NCBI GenBank assembly: GCA_965219875.1
Contig: CBDCOW010000003.1
Span: 1,240,001-1,304,000 of the forward strand
Length of the DNA: 64,000 bases
Direction of reading: 5' to 3'
Source of the DNA: DAOUKH01 sp965219875
GTDB lineage: Bacteria; Chloroflexota; Dehalococcoidia; SHYB01
The notes beneath the pieces are model-generated. The model was not told the DNA's origin, did no database searches, and saw only the letters and a program-made list of their open reading frames with translations. The position numbers and the translations under genes were made by a program. Position 1 is the stretch's first letter. Each line of letters begins with the position of its first letter. Below, in pieces: positions 1-8,760 of this stretch.

Positions 1-465
1 CTGCGTACCGGAGTTCACCTTGACCTCAGGGTCTTCGGGAGCTTCGTAGGGGTCGGAGACGCCGGTGAAGTTCTTGATCTCTCCGGCCAAGGCCTTCTTG
101 TAAAGGCCCTTCACGTCGCGCTCCGCCAACGTATCGATCGCGCATTCGACGTAGACCTCGACGAAGTTGCCGATGTTCGCGCGCACTTCGCCCCGTATCT
201 CCTTGTAGGGCGAGATCGCGGCCCCGATCGCGACTACGCCGTTTCGGCTCAGCAGGTCGCAGACGAAGCCAATACGGCGGATGTTGGTATCGCGGTCCTC
301 TTTGCTGAACCCCAAGCCCTTGCTGAGATTGGTACGGACGACGTCGCCGTCCAGAATCTCTACTTTGTGGCCCCGCTCGCGCAGCACCGGCGCCAGCGCC
401 TCCGCCAGCGTGCTCTTGCCCGCGCCGGAAAGGCCGGTGAACCAGACGGTGAATCCCCTATCCAA
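1..465 (-). CDS. cysC: adenylylsulfate (APS) kinase, 3'-truncated by window edge
   Basis: This gene phosphorylates APS to PAPS with ATP in the cytoplasm. The visible 155 residues start with a P-loop (GLSGAGKS) followed by the family motif DGDVVRTNLSKGLGFSKEDR and then RRIGFV; the end of the protein (family length is about 180-200) lies outside the window. The best start is a TTG at 465, because AAGGAG lies five bases upstream and an in-frame ATG is absent there. This start lies inside the last codons of cysH, giving an 8-bp overlap, so the two are probably translationally coupled. It follows cysH in one operon. Since CysH looks like a direct APS reductase, the kinase may serve sulfation or PAPS supply rather than being an obligatory step; that is inference. 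Confidence 0.93.
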   Translation of the reverse strand, partial: MDRGFTVWFTGLSGAGKSTLAEALAPVLRERGHKVEILDGDVVRTNLSKGLGFSKEDRDTNIRRIGFVCDLLSRNGVVAIGAAISPYKEIRGEVRANIGNFVEVYVECAIDTLAERDVKGLYKKALAGEIKNFTGVSDPYEAPEDPEVKVNSGTQ

Positions 466-1210
466 TGGGTCTCCTTAGCGTCGTGGCCTTGCGTTCCCGC
501 TTGACGTGCAGGCCGCACTCAACTTTGTCGCTGCCCGCCCATCGCCCATCGCGCTCGTCGGCGTCGCCGCCCACGGGCCGCGTGCAATGTGTGCAGCCGA
601 TGCTCTTATAGCCCCGGTCGAGCAGCACGTTGTAGACCAACTTGTTGTCGAGGACGTAGCGCCAGATGTCGTCGCTGCTCCAGTGGGCCACGGGGTTGAT
701 CTTGACGAGGTCGAAGTTGGCGTCGCGCTCGACGAGACCGACCCGCTCGCGGGTCTTGGCTTGGTCGCGGCGAATGCCGGAGATCCAGGCGTCGAGGCCC
801 TCAACGGCGTGGGTGTTGGGCCGGACCTTGCGGAGGTCGCAGCAGAGGTCGGGATCGGTGCGCCAAAGCTCGTCGCCGAATAGCCCTGCCTGCTGCTCCG
901 GGGTGAACTCGGACTTGTAGCCGACGGGCTCGATAGCGTAGCGCCGTTTCACCTCTTCCACGTAGGCGTAGGTCTCGGGGAAGAGGAAGTCGGTATCGAG
1001 GTAGTAGACCTTGAGCGCGGGGTTGATCTTGGCGGCGATGTCCAGGATCACCGCGCCGGAAGCACCCCCGAAGCTCATCGCCAGCGCGACGCGGTCGCCG
1101 AAGGTATCGAAGGCCCAGCGGAGGATGTCGGCGGGGGCCTGGTCTTCAAAGCCGTCTGAGAGGGCACGGATTTCTTCCGTCGTAAGGAGCGATTTGGATT
1201 GGGCGGGCAT
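458..1210 (-). CDS. cysH: assimilatory APS reductase, [4Fe-4S] type
   Basis: A 250-residue PAPS/APS reductase of the PP-loop ATPase fold. It reduces activated sulfate to sulfite with a thioredoxin-type donor. The PP-loop-like SFGGAS lies near residue 47. The CC pair at 123-124 (CCDLRKVRP) and C206/C209 (CTHC) are the four cluster ligands that mark the APS-preferring, iron-sulfur class. The catalytic cysteine is C232 in the C-terminal ECGLH motif. Length is normal. It is the first gene of a cysH-cysC operon read leftward. The 225-bp gap upstream holds no gene, only a 14-bp palindrome near the next operon's end. Substrate preference (APS over PAPS) is inferred from the cluster cysteines. Confidence 0.95.
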   Translation of the reverse strand: MPAQSKSLLTTEEIRALSDGFEDQAPADILRWAFDTFGDRVALAMSFGGASGAVILDIAAKINPALKVYYLDTDFLFPETYAYVEEVKRRYAIEPVGYKSEFTPEQQAGLFGDELWRTDPDLCCDLRKVRPNTHAVEGLDAWISGIRRDQAKTRERVGLVERDANFDLVKINPVAHWSSDDIWRYVLDNKLVYNVLLDRGYKSIGCTHCTRPVGGDADERDGRWAGSDKVECGLHVKRERKATTLRRPIG

Positions 1211-1403
1211 CTCTATCTTTCCGCGGCTGCGCCGCCGGTCTCGTCTTGCATGGTGGGCAAAAAAATACAGCCTAAGCGGCCGCGTTCGGTTCCGTCCGCG
1301 GGCAGGCTGCTATCGGCTACAGATACAGATGTTGCGGATTCGCAATCAGGGGCCCCACCGGCTAGCTTCGTTCACTTCCCTGAGCCCTAGCCTGTCCATT
1401 CTA

Positions 1404-1417
1404 CCCCACCGGTGGGG
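1404..1417. promoter_or_regulatory. 14-bp perfect palindrome
   Basis: CCCCACCGGTGGGG is a perfect palindrome without spacer in the gap between the end of the ACIII operon (1436) and the 5' end of cysH (1210). It could be a regulator site for cysH or a weak terminator stem for the respiratory operon. There is no T-tract, and no regulator gene is adjacent, so the role is open. Confidence 0.3.
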
Positions 1418-1435
1418 GCTGTCAAACGGGTCGGG

Positions 1436-1678
1436 CTAGCGGTCGCCGAGCAAACGATCGACGTCCTCGTCCCTTGGCATCAGGAGCGAGTCTTCGCGGA
1501 CGCCCAGTATCCGGGCCACGTTTCGGCGCCGGTCGTTGGAGCGCCGGAAGCTGAAGAGGCCCAGCGCGCCGAGGCCGGCGGCGCCGAGGCCGACAAGGCC
1601 GAGGAATCCGCGGCGGCTCAGACCGCCGGGATTGTCGGAGTCCGGCTGATCGGGGTGGGGAAGGGCCGCTTCCGACAT
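1436..1678 (-). CDS. small membrane-anchored protein at the end of the ACIII operon
   Basis: An 80-residue protein with a Tat-like twin arginine (SRRGF, near residue 22) followed by a Gly/Ala/Leu-rich hydrophobic stretch to about residue 44, then a basic, charged tail. It is the last gene of the Alternative Complex III operon and begins one base after the ActE gene ends, so it is cotranscribed. It has no cofactor motif. I do not recognise a family; it may be a small accessory subunit or an assembly factor of the complex. The rest of the tail (RRSNDRRR, then an acidic end) is soluble-looking. Confidence 0.7.
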   Translation of the reverse strand: MSEAALPHPDQPDSDNPGGLSRRGFLGLVGLGAAGLGALGLFSFRRSNDRRRNVARILGVREDSLLMPRDEDVDRLLGDR

Positions 1679-1679
1679 A

Positions 1680-2231
1680 CTAGCTCCCCTGCTCCGCGAA
1701 GGTGCGAAGGTAGTGAATCACCGACCACCGGTCCTCTTCCGAGAGCAAGTTCTTGAACTCCGGCATCACAAGGATCCCGTTGGTGATCGACCAATAAATC
1801 TCGCCGTCGGACTTGTCCTGCACCGCCGACGCGCTGAGGTTCGCGGGGCGGGCGTACTTGTACTTGACCAGCGCGTCGCCGACACCGCCGTCGCCGCGCC
1901 CCGCCTGCCCATGGCACATGGTGCAGTTGACCCGGAAGACCTCCGCGCCGCGGGCCAACGACTCCGCCGTGTTCGGCACGGGGTTAGGCACCGAGGAAGC
2001 CGCAGTCGAATCGAACAAGATCTCGCGGCCGGTAATCGGGACGGCAAGGGGATGCGGCGAGAGCCTCGGCGGCTCGCCCGCCTTGTAGGACTGCTGGTAG
2101 TGCTGCTCGGGGAAGATGTCGACCGCGTAGGACCCGCCCTCACAGGCGGTTAGCAGCAGCGCAGCCAAGACCGTGGCGAGCAGGCCGACGGCGAACTGCC
2201 GGGGCATCCGTATGTTGCGAAGGATAGTCAC
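1680..2231 (-). CDS. actE: monoheme cytochrome c lipoprotein, ActE-like
   Basis: A 183-residue extracytoplasmic c-type cytochrome. A lipobox (LLTAC) puts the lipid on C30. The heme c motif is CTMCH at residues 103-107 in a typical NCTMCHGQAGRGDG context, and a plausible axial methionine follows in the segment GILVMPEF. In Alternative Complex III, ActE is the monoheme subunit that hands electrons toward the terminal oxidase or a soluble carrier. The position after ActD in the operon matches this role. The start is the ATG that gives a compact signal peptide; the shorter ATG at codon 9 would also leave a signal peptide. Confidence 0.88.
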   Translation of the reverse strand: MTILRNIRMPRQFAVGLLATVLAALLLTACEGGSYAVDIFPEQHYQQSYKAGEPPRLSPHPLAVPITGREILFDSTAASSVPNPVPNTAESLARGAEVFRVNCTMCHGQAGRGDGGVGDALVKYKYARPANLSASAVQDKSDGEIYWSITNGILVMPEFKNLLSEEDRWSVIHYLRTFAEQGS

Positions 2232-2240
2232 GGCTGGAGT

Positions 2241-2753
2241 TTAGGCCTCGTGCTTGACGTCCACGGCGCCCGACTGACGGAGCACCAAGTCTGCGGCCTC
2301 GACACGGTCCTCGGGGGAGCGCAGGGCGATCCCGACGTACCCCTCGGTGATCCGGCTGTCGTAGAGCCCCAGGCCGGGCCGGGGGAGCCGCGACTCGAAG
2401 ATGACGCCGAGAATGGTCATGATGATCGCGCCGAGCATGGTGCCTTCGTAGGTGATGATCGCCATGGGGGGAATCGACAGGATCGGCTTGCCTCCGGTGA
2501 CGATGGGGTAGGAGACCTGCGTGCCGGCGGTAATCAGAATCGCGACAGCGAAGCCGCAGGCGGCACCGAAGAAGGGGAAGGCGAACAGACGGTGCTTGGG
2601 AATGGTCTCGCCGAACGCGCCCTCCGGGTACGGGCTGCCGGTTAGAACCTCGTAATCCGTCGATTGGAACCCGGCCTCCGCCAGCCGGTCCGTCGCCAGC
2701 GCGGCGTGCTCAGCTTCCTTGAATATACCCAGGACTTCTTTCGTCGTCGCCAT
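2241..2753 (-). CDS. actD: ActD-like membrane subunit (DUF3341)
   Basis: A 170-residue protein with two hydrophobic segments (about residues 55-80 and 95-120) between soluble ends. The N-terminal part (ATTKEVLGIFKEAEHAALATDRL) resembles the DUF3341 fold of ActD, in which a small ferredoxin-like soluble domain precedes a two-helix membrane hairpin. ActD carries no cofactor and is a structural subunit of Alternative Complex III. It lies between the second NrfD-like gene and the ActE gene, with short gaps on both sides. Assignment rests on fold pattern, size and operon position. Confidence 0.85.
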   Translation of the reverse strand: MATTKEVLGIFKEAEHAALATDRLAEAGFQSTDYEVLTGSPYPEGAFGETIPKHRLFAFPFFGAACGFAVAILITAGTQVSYPIVTGGKPILSIPPMAIITYEGTMLGAIIMTILGVIFESRLPRPGLGLYDSRITEGYVGIALRSPEDRVEAADLVLRQSGAVDVKHEA

Positions 2754-2781
2754 AACCTCTACCTCTCTTGAACGACCGCGG

Positions 2782-4176
2782 TCACTCCTCGCGTTTGGTG
2801 GCCGGCACGATCGCCTTCCCCACGCGAATCTCGTCCCTTAGTATCTCGCCTTCCTTGATATCGTACAGCGGTATCAAGGGGAAGAACTTCGAGAACATGA
2901 GCACGAGGAAGCCGACGAACGCGAAGGAGCCGGCGATGAGGATTATCTCGATGATGCTTGGGTGATACGTGCTCCAGTTGAACGTCAGCGGCTGCCTCCG
3001 CGCCACCGAGGGCACGATGATGAGGAACCGCTCCAGCCACATCCCGATGTTCACCGAAATCGTGGTGACGGTCATCCAGAACATACTACGGCGCACGTTT
3101 CTAAAGAGCCACATCGGCACAGGGAAAAAGAACGCCGTGATGATGAACACGATGAACAGCGGCCAGTAGGGCCAGGTGAACAGTTGCAGGCGCCGGTAGC
3201 CCAGTTCGGCGTCTTCCAGCGTCAGCACGCCGAACAGGATCTCCATCATCAGGAAATAGAACCACGCCATCGCCACCACGGTCAGCAGCCTGCCCAGCGA
3301 GTCCATGTGGTCGGGCCGTATGTAGTCGTCCCACTTGAACATCCATCTCAGGATGATCATCACCGTCACCACGGCGGACACCCCGGAGTGGACGGCCCCG
3401 ATGACGAAATACGGCGCGAAGATCGTCGAGTGGAAGCCCTCCACGCTCTGCGTCACCGCGAAGTCCCACGAGACGATGCTGTGCACGGAAACGAAGACTG
3501 GCAAGATCAGCGCCGAAAGGAGGAAGCCCGCGATGATCTGGAGGCGCCACTGCTTGGGATAGCCCCGCCAGCCCAGCGCCACTATGCTGTAGAACTGGCG
3601 CCGCCAGCCTGTCGAGCGGTCGCGGGCCACGGCGAGGTCGGGGAGCAGGGCCACGTAGACGAACAGGATGCTCGACGTCAGGTAGGTCCCGATGGCTGCG
3701 GGATCCCAGACCAGAGGCGAGCGGATGTCGGGCCAGATGCCGCGGGCGAAGTCGTAAGGGAACGCCCAGTAGAGCGTGCGCCACGGGCGGCCCGTATGGA
3801 GGATCGGGAAGATGACCGCGGTGAACAGCGAGAAGATCGTCACGACTTCCGCGGCTCTGGTGGCGGGGCGCCGCCACTCGGCCTGCGCGAGGCGGAGAAT
3901 GGCGGAGAGCATCACGCCGGCGTGGCTGATGCCGACCCAAAAAACGAAGTTCGTGATGAAGAAACCCCACATGATGGGGCGGTTGAGCCCCGTCGTGCCC
4001 AGGCCGTTGGCGACCATGTACCCCACCGCGCCCATCGCGGTGGCGACGACGACGGCCAGGAAGATGACGACGATCCAGAAGCGCGGGGGCGCCGAGAACA
4101 GGTTTCCGAGAAGATCGCGGTTGATCTTCTCGTCGATCTCCTGCGTGGTGCGGCCGAGAACGGCTCGTTCCTGCAT
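2782..4176 (-). CDS. NrfD-like integral membrane subunit of ACIII (second copy)
   Basis: A 464-residue polytopic protein of the NrfD/PsrC family with about ten hydrophobic helices. Such subunits hold the quinol site and pass electrons to the iron-sulfur subunit without binding heme. It follows immediately after another NrfD-like gene (4185-5621); the two are clearly related (shared stretches such as PDLARERD-like versus PDLAVARDRS, and a common helix pattern). ACIII contains two such subunits, ActC and ActF. In the well-studied operons they are separated by actDE, whereas here they are adjacent, so I give no firm symbol; ActF is the more likely match by order. Confidence 0.85.
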   Translation of the reverse strand: MQERAVLGRTTQEIDEKINRDLLGNLFSAPPRFWIVVIFLAVVVATAMGAVGYMVANGLGTTGLNRPIMWGFFITNFVFWVGISHAGVMLSAILRLAQAEWRRPATRAAEVVTIFSLFTAVIFPILHTGRPWRTLYWAFPYDFARGIWPDIRSPLVWDPAAIGTYLTSSILFVYVALLPDLAVARDRSTGWRRQFYSIVALGWRGYPKQWRLQIIAGFLLSALILPVFVSVHSIVSWDFAVTQSVEGFHSTIFAPYFVIGAVHSGVSAVVTVMIILRWMFKWDDYIRPDHMDSLGRLLTVVAMAWFYFLMMEILFGVLTLEDAELGYRRLQLFTWPYWPLFIVFIITAFFFPVPMWLFRNVRRSMFWMTVTTISVNIGMWLERFLIIVPSVARRQPLTFNWSTYHPSIIEIILIAGSFAFVGFLVLMFSKFFPLIPLYDIKEGEILRDEIRVGKAIVPATKREE

Positions 4177-4184
4177 CGTTCCGG

Positions 4185-5621
4185 CTACTCCGGCTTGCCC
4201 ATGACCATGATTTCGCGCTTAAGGAACCGTTTCCGCTTCCGATAGAGCGTGCCTTCGGAGACCTCCCAGATGGAGAGCATCGGCACGACTTTGATCGCCA
4301 GCAAATAGAGGAGCACCCCGCCCGCGATGATCCCGATCAGCATGAGCACGTCGGGACCGGAGGGCCACAGCGCCGCGGGGGCCTCGCTCAAGCGCTCAGG
4401 GTGCAGCTGGCCGAACACCTCGTCGCGATGCTCGTCGGCCAGGGAGAAGGCGCCCGGGTAGATCCGTATCTTGTCCGCGAGCACCCCAAGGACCGCCGAC
4501 GACGCGGCGATCGTGGGGAAAATCATCGACTTGCGGGCGAAGTTCCATATCAGCGTCAGGAACGGTATCAGCCAGCAGAGGAAGACCGCCGCAATGAAGG
4601 GCCAGCGGTAGCTATTGAACATGAAGGTCTTGAGTAGCTCCTGCTCCACGGGCTGGCGTCCGTACCAGAAGATGATGAACTCCGTGAAGAAGAAATAGGC
4701 CCAGAGCAGCGACAGGCCGAGCAGTATCTTGCTCGCGCCCCAGAAGAAGTCGACGCTCACGTACTCCCGCAGCCCGCTGAGGTTCCGCATGATGAACATG
4801 GCGATGATGGTCGTGGCCACCGCGCCCTGAAGCCCGTGGAGTGCCTGGAAGGGCGGGAAGATCGCGTCGCGCCAACCGGGGACGAGCACCATCGCGAAGT
4901 CGGCGCTGACCATGGTGTGCACCATGATGAGGTTTATGAAGTAGAGCGCCCCAAGCACGCCGATCGCGGCCTTGAGCACTCTCCACTGGCGCGGCGTACC
5001 CGACCAGTACCCGGCCAGCCGCGCGCCGAGGCCGCGGCGGAAGCCCGACCCATGGTCTCGCTCCCGCGCCAGGTCGGGGACGAGCGTGGCGTACAGAATC
5101 CCCAGGCCGTTCACCGTCAGAAAGATCACGCTGAGCAGTTGCGGCCAGAACGGTGTCCCCGGCCACTCAAACCAGATGCTCACCCGGCTCGCCGACGAAG
5201 GCAGCAGCAGGATCAGCGGGATGAACATCAGGGTGCTCAGCACGCCCACCACGGCGAACATCTCGGACACGCGGGCCATCGGCAGCCGCCAATGGCTCTT
5301 GACCATGCGTTGCGTTACCGAGAACAGCGGCGCCGACGCGGCTGTCGTGAGCAGGAAGGCGTAGCCGACCATCAGGTAGGCCCACGGCGACAGATCGTCG
5401 AACCCTCCCGCATCCAACAGCCGGATGACGAAGCCCACGATCCCAAGAGCGAAGAGGACGGCGAAGACCGCCAGCACCTTCTTGTAACGGCTGCTGACCC
5501 GCGCCGTCTCGTCGAGCACGTCGCGGGTGATCTCCTGGGGCGTCTGCTCCAGGACCTGCGGCTGGTAGTGCTCGTGCTCGTGGGCTTGGGGGAGGCCCCG
5601 CCCGTAGGCGATGCTGCTCAT
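4185..5621 (-). CDS. actC: NrfD-like integral membrane subunit of ACIII (ActC-like)
   Basis: A 478-residue NrfD/PsrC family protein with about ten transmembrane helices after a soluble N-terminal stretch of some 55 residues. It should carry the menaquinol oxidation site of Alternative Complex III. The gene starts directly at the stop of the iron-sulfur subunit gene and ends 8 bp before the second NrfD-like gene, so the complex is made from one message. The subunit next to the iron-sulfur protein is ActC in known complexes, which supports the symbol, but the choice between ActC and ActF is by position only. Confidence 0.87.
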   Translation of the reverse strand: MSSIAYGRGLPQAHEHEHYQPQVLEQTPQEITRDVLDETARVSSRYKKVLAVFAVLFALGIVGFVIRLLDAGGFDDLSPWAYLMVGYAFLLTTAASAPLFSVTQRMVKSHWRLPMARVSEMFAVVGVLSTLMFIPLILLLPSSASRVSIWFEWPGTPFWPQLLSVIFLTVNGLGILYATLVPDLARERDHGSGFRRGLGARLAGYWSGTPRQWRVLKAAIGVLGALYFINLIMVHTMVSADFAMVLVPGWRDAIFPPFQALHGLQGAVATTIIAMFIMRNLSGLREYVSVDFFWGASKILLGLSLLWAYFFFTEFIIFWYGRQPVEQELLKTFMFNSYRWPFIAAVFLCWLIPFLTLIWNFARKSMIFPTIAASSAVLGVLADKIRIYPGAFSLADEHRDEVFGQLHPERLSEAPAALWPSGPDVLMLIGIIAGGVLLYLLAIKVVPMLSIWEVSEGTLYRKRKRFLKREIMVMGKPE

Positions 5622-6359
5622 TTAGTGCGCGCCGTCTCCGCCGAAGTAAGGGTCGACTTTCTTCAGATAGACGACGTTCGGCTCCGTGCCCTGCTCTTCG
5701 AGCATGCGGTAGGCGCGGCTATCGTCGCGCATCCGCGAGACCTTGCTGTCGGGGTCGTTGACGTCGCCGAACACCAGGGCGTTGGTGGGGCAGGACTGGA
5801 CACAGGCGGGAGCGAAGGCGCCGTCGGCGATACTCGTCGTCCCCGTTTCCTGGCGCGCGCCGCGCTCGGCCCGGTGAATCCGCTGGATGCAGAAGGAGCA
5901 CTTCTCCATGACCCCGCGGCTGCGCAGGCTCACGTCGGGGTTGAGCTGGTTGCGCAGCGTGTCGGGCCAATTAGGCTCCCAGTAGTTGAAGAACCGCACG
6001 CTCCATGGGTCGTTGTTCGAGCAGAAGCGCGTGCCGATGCAGCGGTTGTAGACCTGTACGTTCAGCCCTTGGGGGTTGTGATAGGTGGCGAACACGGGGC
6101 AGACCGGCTCACACGGCGCGTTCTCGCAGTGCTGGCACAGGACGGGCACGAAGCGGGCCTTGACGTTGGGGAACTCGCCCTCCCAGTACCGCTCGATCCG
6201 GATCCACTCGATAGCACGGCGCTGCTTGAAGATACCCTCGTCGTTGATCGGGATGTTGTTTTCGGCCTGACAGGCGACGACGCACGCCTCGCAGCCCGTG
6301 CACCGGTCGATGTCGATGACCATGCTCCATTTGGGAGTTTCCGGCCTTGCCGTAGTCAT
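5622..6359 (-). CDS. iron-sulfur subunit of ACIII (ActB2, four-cluster ferredoxin type)
   Basis: A 245-residue DmsB/NrfC-type ferredoxin subunit. Four cysteine sets are visible: CTGCEACVVAC (residues 20-30), CQHCENAPCEPVCP (about 75-88), CIGTRFCSNND (about 107-117) and CSFC...CVQSCP (about 153-190). In the third set the usual last cysteine is aspartate (NND instead of NNC), which fits the single [3Fe-4S] cluster known in ActB. In Rhodothermus-type complexes this domain is fused to the molybdopterin-like domain as one ActB; here it is a separate gene directly after it. It links the quinol site to the pentaheme subunit. Confidence 0.9.
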   Translation of the reverse strand: MTTARPETPKWSMVIDIDRCTGCEACVVACQAENNIPINDEGIFKQRRAIEWIRIERYWEGEFPNVKARFVPVLCQHCENAPCEPVCPVFATYHNPQGLNVQVYNRCIGTRFCSNNDPWSVRFFNYWEPNWPDTLRNQLNPDVSLRSRGVMEKCSFCIQRIHRAERGARQETGTTSIADGAFAPACVQSCPTNALVFGDVNDPDSKVSRMRDDSRAYRMLEEQGTEPNVVYLKKVDPYFGGDGAH

Positions 6360-6389
6360 GCCTCGCGCGCCTCTCTGCTCGTGCTCGCT

Positions 6390-8759
6390 CTACTTCTCAC
6401 CGGTTACTTTGATGATGAAGCCCTCGCGGTCGATGCGTACCTCGGAATCGCGGTCGAACGGATCCTCCGCGCTGAGCCGGCCGTAGTCCACCACGAACAC
6501 CGCCCCCTCCATCTTGGGGATGCGGACGCGGCGGCCGGTATCCACAAGCCGGACGCGGGTCCCTGCCCACGCCAGTGCGCCGGTGTCGGCGTCGACCTGG
6601 CCCACGAGGGCGTCGAAGGGGTTCGAGCCGCGGCCTTCCGCCCATCGGCCTAGGGCCCGCCGCCCTTGGCCCATGGGGACGGCGAGCACGTCAGGCGGCG
6701 TCGCCGGGTTCAGGTACACCGCCGCCTCGATCACGCCCCCGGGGGACTCGAGCCGGTAGACCGCGCCTTCCTTGACGCCGCGGGCAAGGGCCTCTTGGCG
6801 GTTCATCTCGACCCACGTCACCCACGTCGCCGTGCTTATCGGGTCGGGCAACGACTGGAGCCACGGGAGATGCGCTCCGCGGCCGTCGCCAATGCCAAGT
6901 TGTTCAAAGGGAACGAGATAGTAGGGATACTCCGATGACGAACCCGCGATCGACGCGTCCGCCTTCAGCTCGATGCGCGGCGGCCGCGGGGGGGCGGGGG
7001 CACGGCGGTCCGCGTCCCACCATCCGCCCTGGCGCAGCAGGTCGACCCAATAGGCCTCGGGGGACGCGCCCGCGACGTTGCCGCCACCAGCGTTCCGAAG
7101 CAGATCGGCGAACTCCTGGAGCGCCGCGTAGGAGCTTTCCCAGGGGAGCTCGTCTTCGAGGCCTAGGTCTTGGGCCGCGGCGAGCAACACGTCGGCGAAT
7201 CCGCGTGTGTCGTTGAACGGGTTGACCACCGGCTGCGAGACGTTCACTACCTGATGGCCGGGCCCGGGATTGGGGCTCCATGCACCCCAGTCTTCCAGCG
7301 CCACGTGGCTCGGCAGAATGAGATCGGCGTGCATCGAGGTGTCGTCCAGGAAGCTGGAGAAGCTGACGACGTCCTGCACCCGGTCGAGCGCGGTCTCGAA
7401 GCCCAACTGTCCGGGAAGTCCATGGATGGGATCAGCGTTGCGCACCATCAGGAGGCGCACGTTCCCGCTCGCCATCCTTCCCGTCAGCCGACGCATGTCT
7501 TCATGCGAGGCCGAGGGTACGGCGACTAGGTCGGCGTCGTCGCCGAACAGGGAATCAAGGCCCACCGGCGGCGACGGATTCAGGATGACCCCGCCGGGCT
7601 TGCCCACGCTGCCGACGAGGAAGTTGAGGGCGTAGATCGCCCTGAGGTTCGCCACGCCGTTGGTGTGGGCGCCCGCCGAGCCGCCGCCGATGGCGAGGGC
7701 CGGGCCGTGGCCGGGGTCCCCAAAGTCCTCGGCGAGCTCGCGAATACGCTCGGCGGTCACGCCGATGTCACCGGCAACCGCTTCGGGAGCGTAGGGACGC
7801 AACGCCTCGGCTGGGTCCGGGCCGAAGAGCGCGGCGGCCGCGGCCTCGTCGGCGAGGCCGGCCTCCACGAGCACCTGCGCCATCGAGAGGGCCAGCTTGC
7901 CCTCCCCTCCCGGCTTCACCGGCACCCAATCGTCGGCGTTGGCGGCGGTGAGGGAGAAGCGCGACTCGATGGCGACCATGCGCCCACGCTTCTCGCCGCC
8001 CTGACGGAACTCGCCGTAGTGCTTCGAGTGCCGCACCTGGGCGATCCAGCCGTTCAGGAAGTCGGCTCCGAAGGTGTAGAGATAGCGGGTGTTGGCGATG
8101 TCGAATTCAGGCAGCGCATCGGCCCCGAGAAGATCGCTCAGCGCCCGGCGGAGGTTGATGTCGTCGAGCGCCTGATAGGTCAGATAATGCCCGCCGTAGG
8201 CCGACATGAAGCGGGAGGCGATACCGCCGCCGACGCCGCCGATGGGGTCGCTGAGAAGGACGACGTCGCCGGAGCGGCCCTCCTCTCGGGCCGCGTTGAG
8301 GAAGGCGTAGAGCCGGTCGAGGGCCTCGTCCCACTCAATCTCGCGGAACGATCCGGAGCCGCGGGGCTCTTGGACCAGCGGCCTGCGGATACGGTCGGGG
8401 TGGTACAGCTCTTGGACCAGGGCTTGCCCCTTGGCGTTGAGCTTGCCCGTGGGCTTGTACAGGTCCGCGGAGGGATCGCCGTTGACGGGGTGGATCGGAT
8501 TCCCTTCCACCTTCTTCGCCCGCCCTTCGATCACGCGGACGATGACGCCGTTCTCGCCGTGGCTGGAGGCGTACCAATTCTCCAAGCCCGACACCGTGTC
8601 CTCAGGAATCTCGTGCGGACTCTGTTCCAAGAACTCGCGGGCGTTGGGGCGGCAGGCCGCGATGATGAAGCCCGCGCCGGCGCCGGCGCCCGCGAGCCGC
8701 AGAAAGTCCCGGCGGGATACGCCTGTCGCCTTCGAGCCGCCTGTATCTTTTGTGCTCAT
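6390..8759 (-). CDS. molybdopterin-oxidoreductase-like subunit of ACIII (ActB1)
   Basis: A 789-residue protein with an N-terminal Tat signal (SRRDFLRLAG near residue 15) and the fold of the DMSO-reductase superfamily (for example VEGNPIHPVNGD, EIEWDEALDRLY, NVRLLMVRNADPIHGLPG). The cysteines that normally bind an N-terminal [4Fe-4S] cluster are absent: the segment reads YASSHGENGVIVRVIEGR where catalytic members have CxxC. This is typical of ActB, which keeps the scaffold but has no molybdenum cofactor. It lies between the pentaheme ActA gene (1 bp gap) and the separate ActB2 gene. I infer a structural rather than catalytic role. Confidence 0.9.
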   Translation of the reverse strand: MSTKDTGGSKATGVSRRDFLRLAGAGAGAGFIIAACRPNAREFLEQSPHEIPEDTVSGLENWYASSHGENGVIVRVIEGRAKKVEGNPIHPVNGDPSADLYKPTGKLNAKGQALVQELYHPDRIRRPLVQEPRGSGSFREIEWDEALDRLYAFLNAAREEGRSGDVVLLSDPIGGVGGGIASRFMSAYGGHYLTYQALDDINLRRALSDLLGADALPEFDIANTRYLYTFGADFLNGWIAQVRHSKHYGEFRQGGEKRGRMVAIESRFSLTAANADDWVPVKPGGEGKLALSMAQVLVEAGLADEAAAAALFGPDPAEALRPYAPEAVAGDIGVTAERIRELAEDFGDPGHGPALAIGGGSAGAHTNGVANLRAIYALNFLVGSVGKPGGVILNPSPPVGLDSLFGDDADLVAVPSASHEDMRRLTGRMASGNVRLLMVRNADPIHGLPGQLGFETALDRVQDVVSFSSFLDDTSMHADLILPSHVALEDWGAWSPNPGPGHQVVNVSQPVVNPFNDTRGFADVLLAAAQDLGLEDELPWESSYAALQEFADLLRNAGGGNVAGASPEAYWVDLLRQGGWWDADRRAPAPPRPPRIELKADASIAGSSSEYPYYLVPFEQLGIGDGRGAHLPWLQSLPDPISTATWVTWVEMNRQEALARGVKEGAVYRLESPGGVIEAAVYLNPATPPDVLAVPMGQGRRALGRWAEGRGSNPFDALVGQVDADTGALAWAGTRVRLVDTGRRVRIPKMEGAVFVVDYGRLSAEDPFDRDSEVRIDREGFIIKVTGEK

Positions 8760-8760
8760 C

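Noticed and set aside
2962..6653. Long plus-strand open frames opposite the ACIII operon (427 and 605 codons).
   Set aside because: Their translations are rich in His, Arg and Asp without domains; the minus strand holds unmistakable respiratory subunits.
5622..8759. The split of ActB into two genes considered as a frameshift.
   Set aside because: There is a 30-bp gap between the stop and the next start, and both proteins have complete domains; a natural gene split is more likely.
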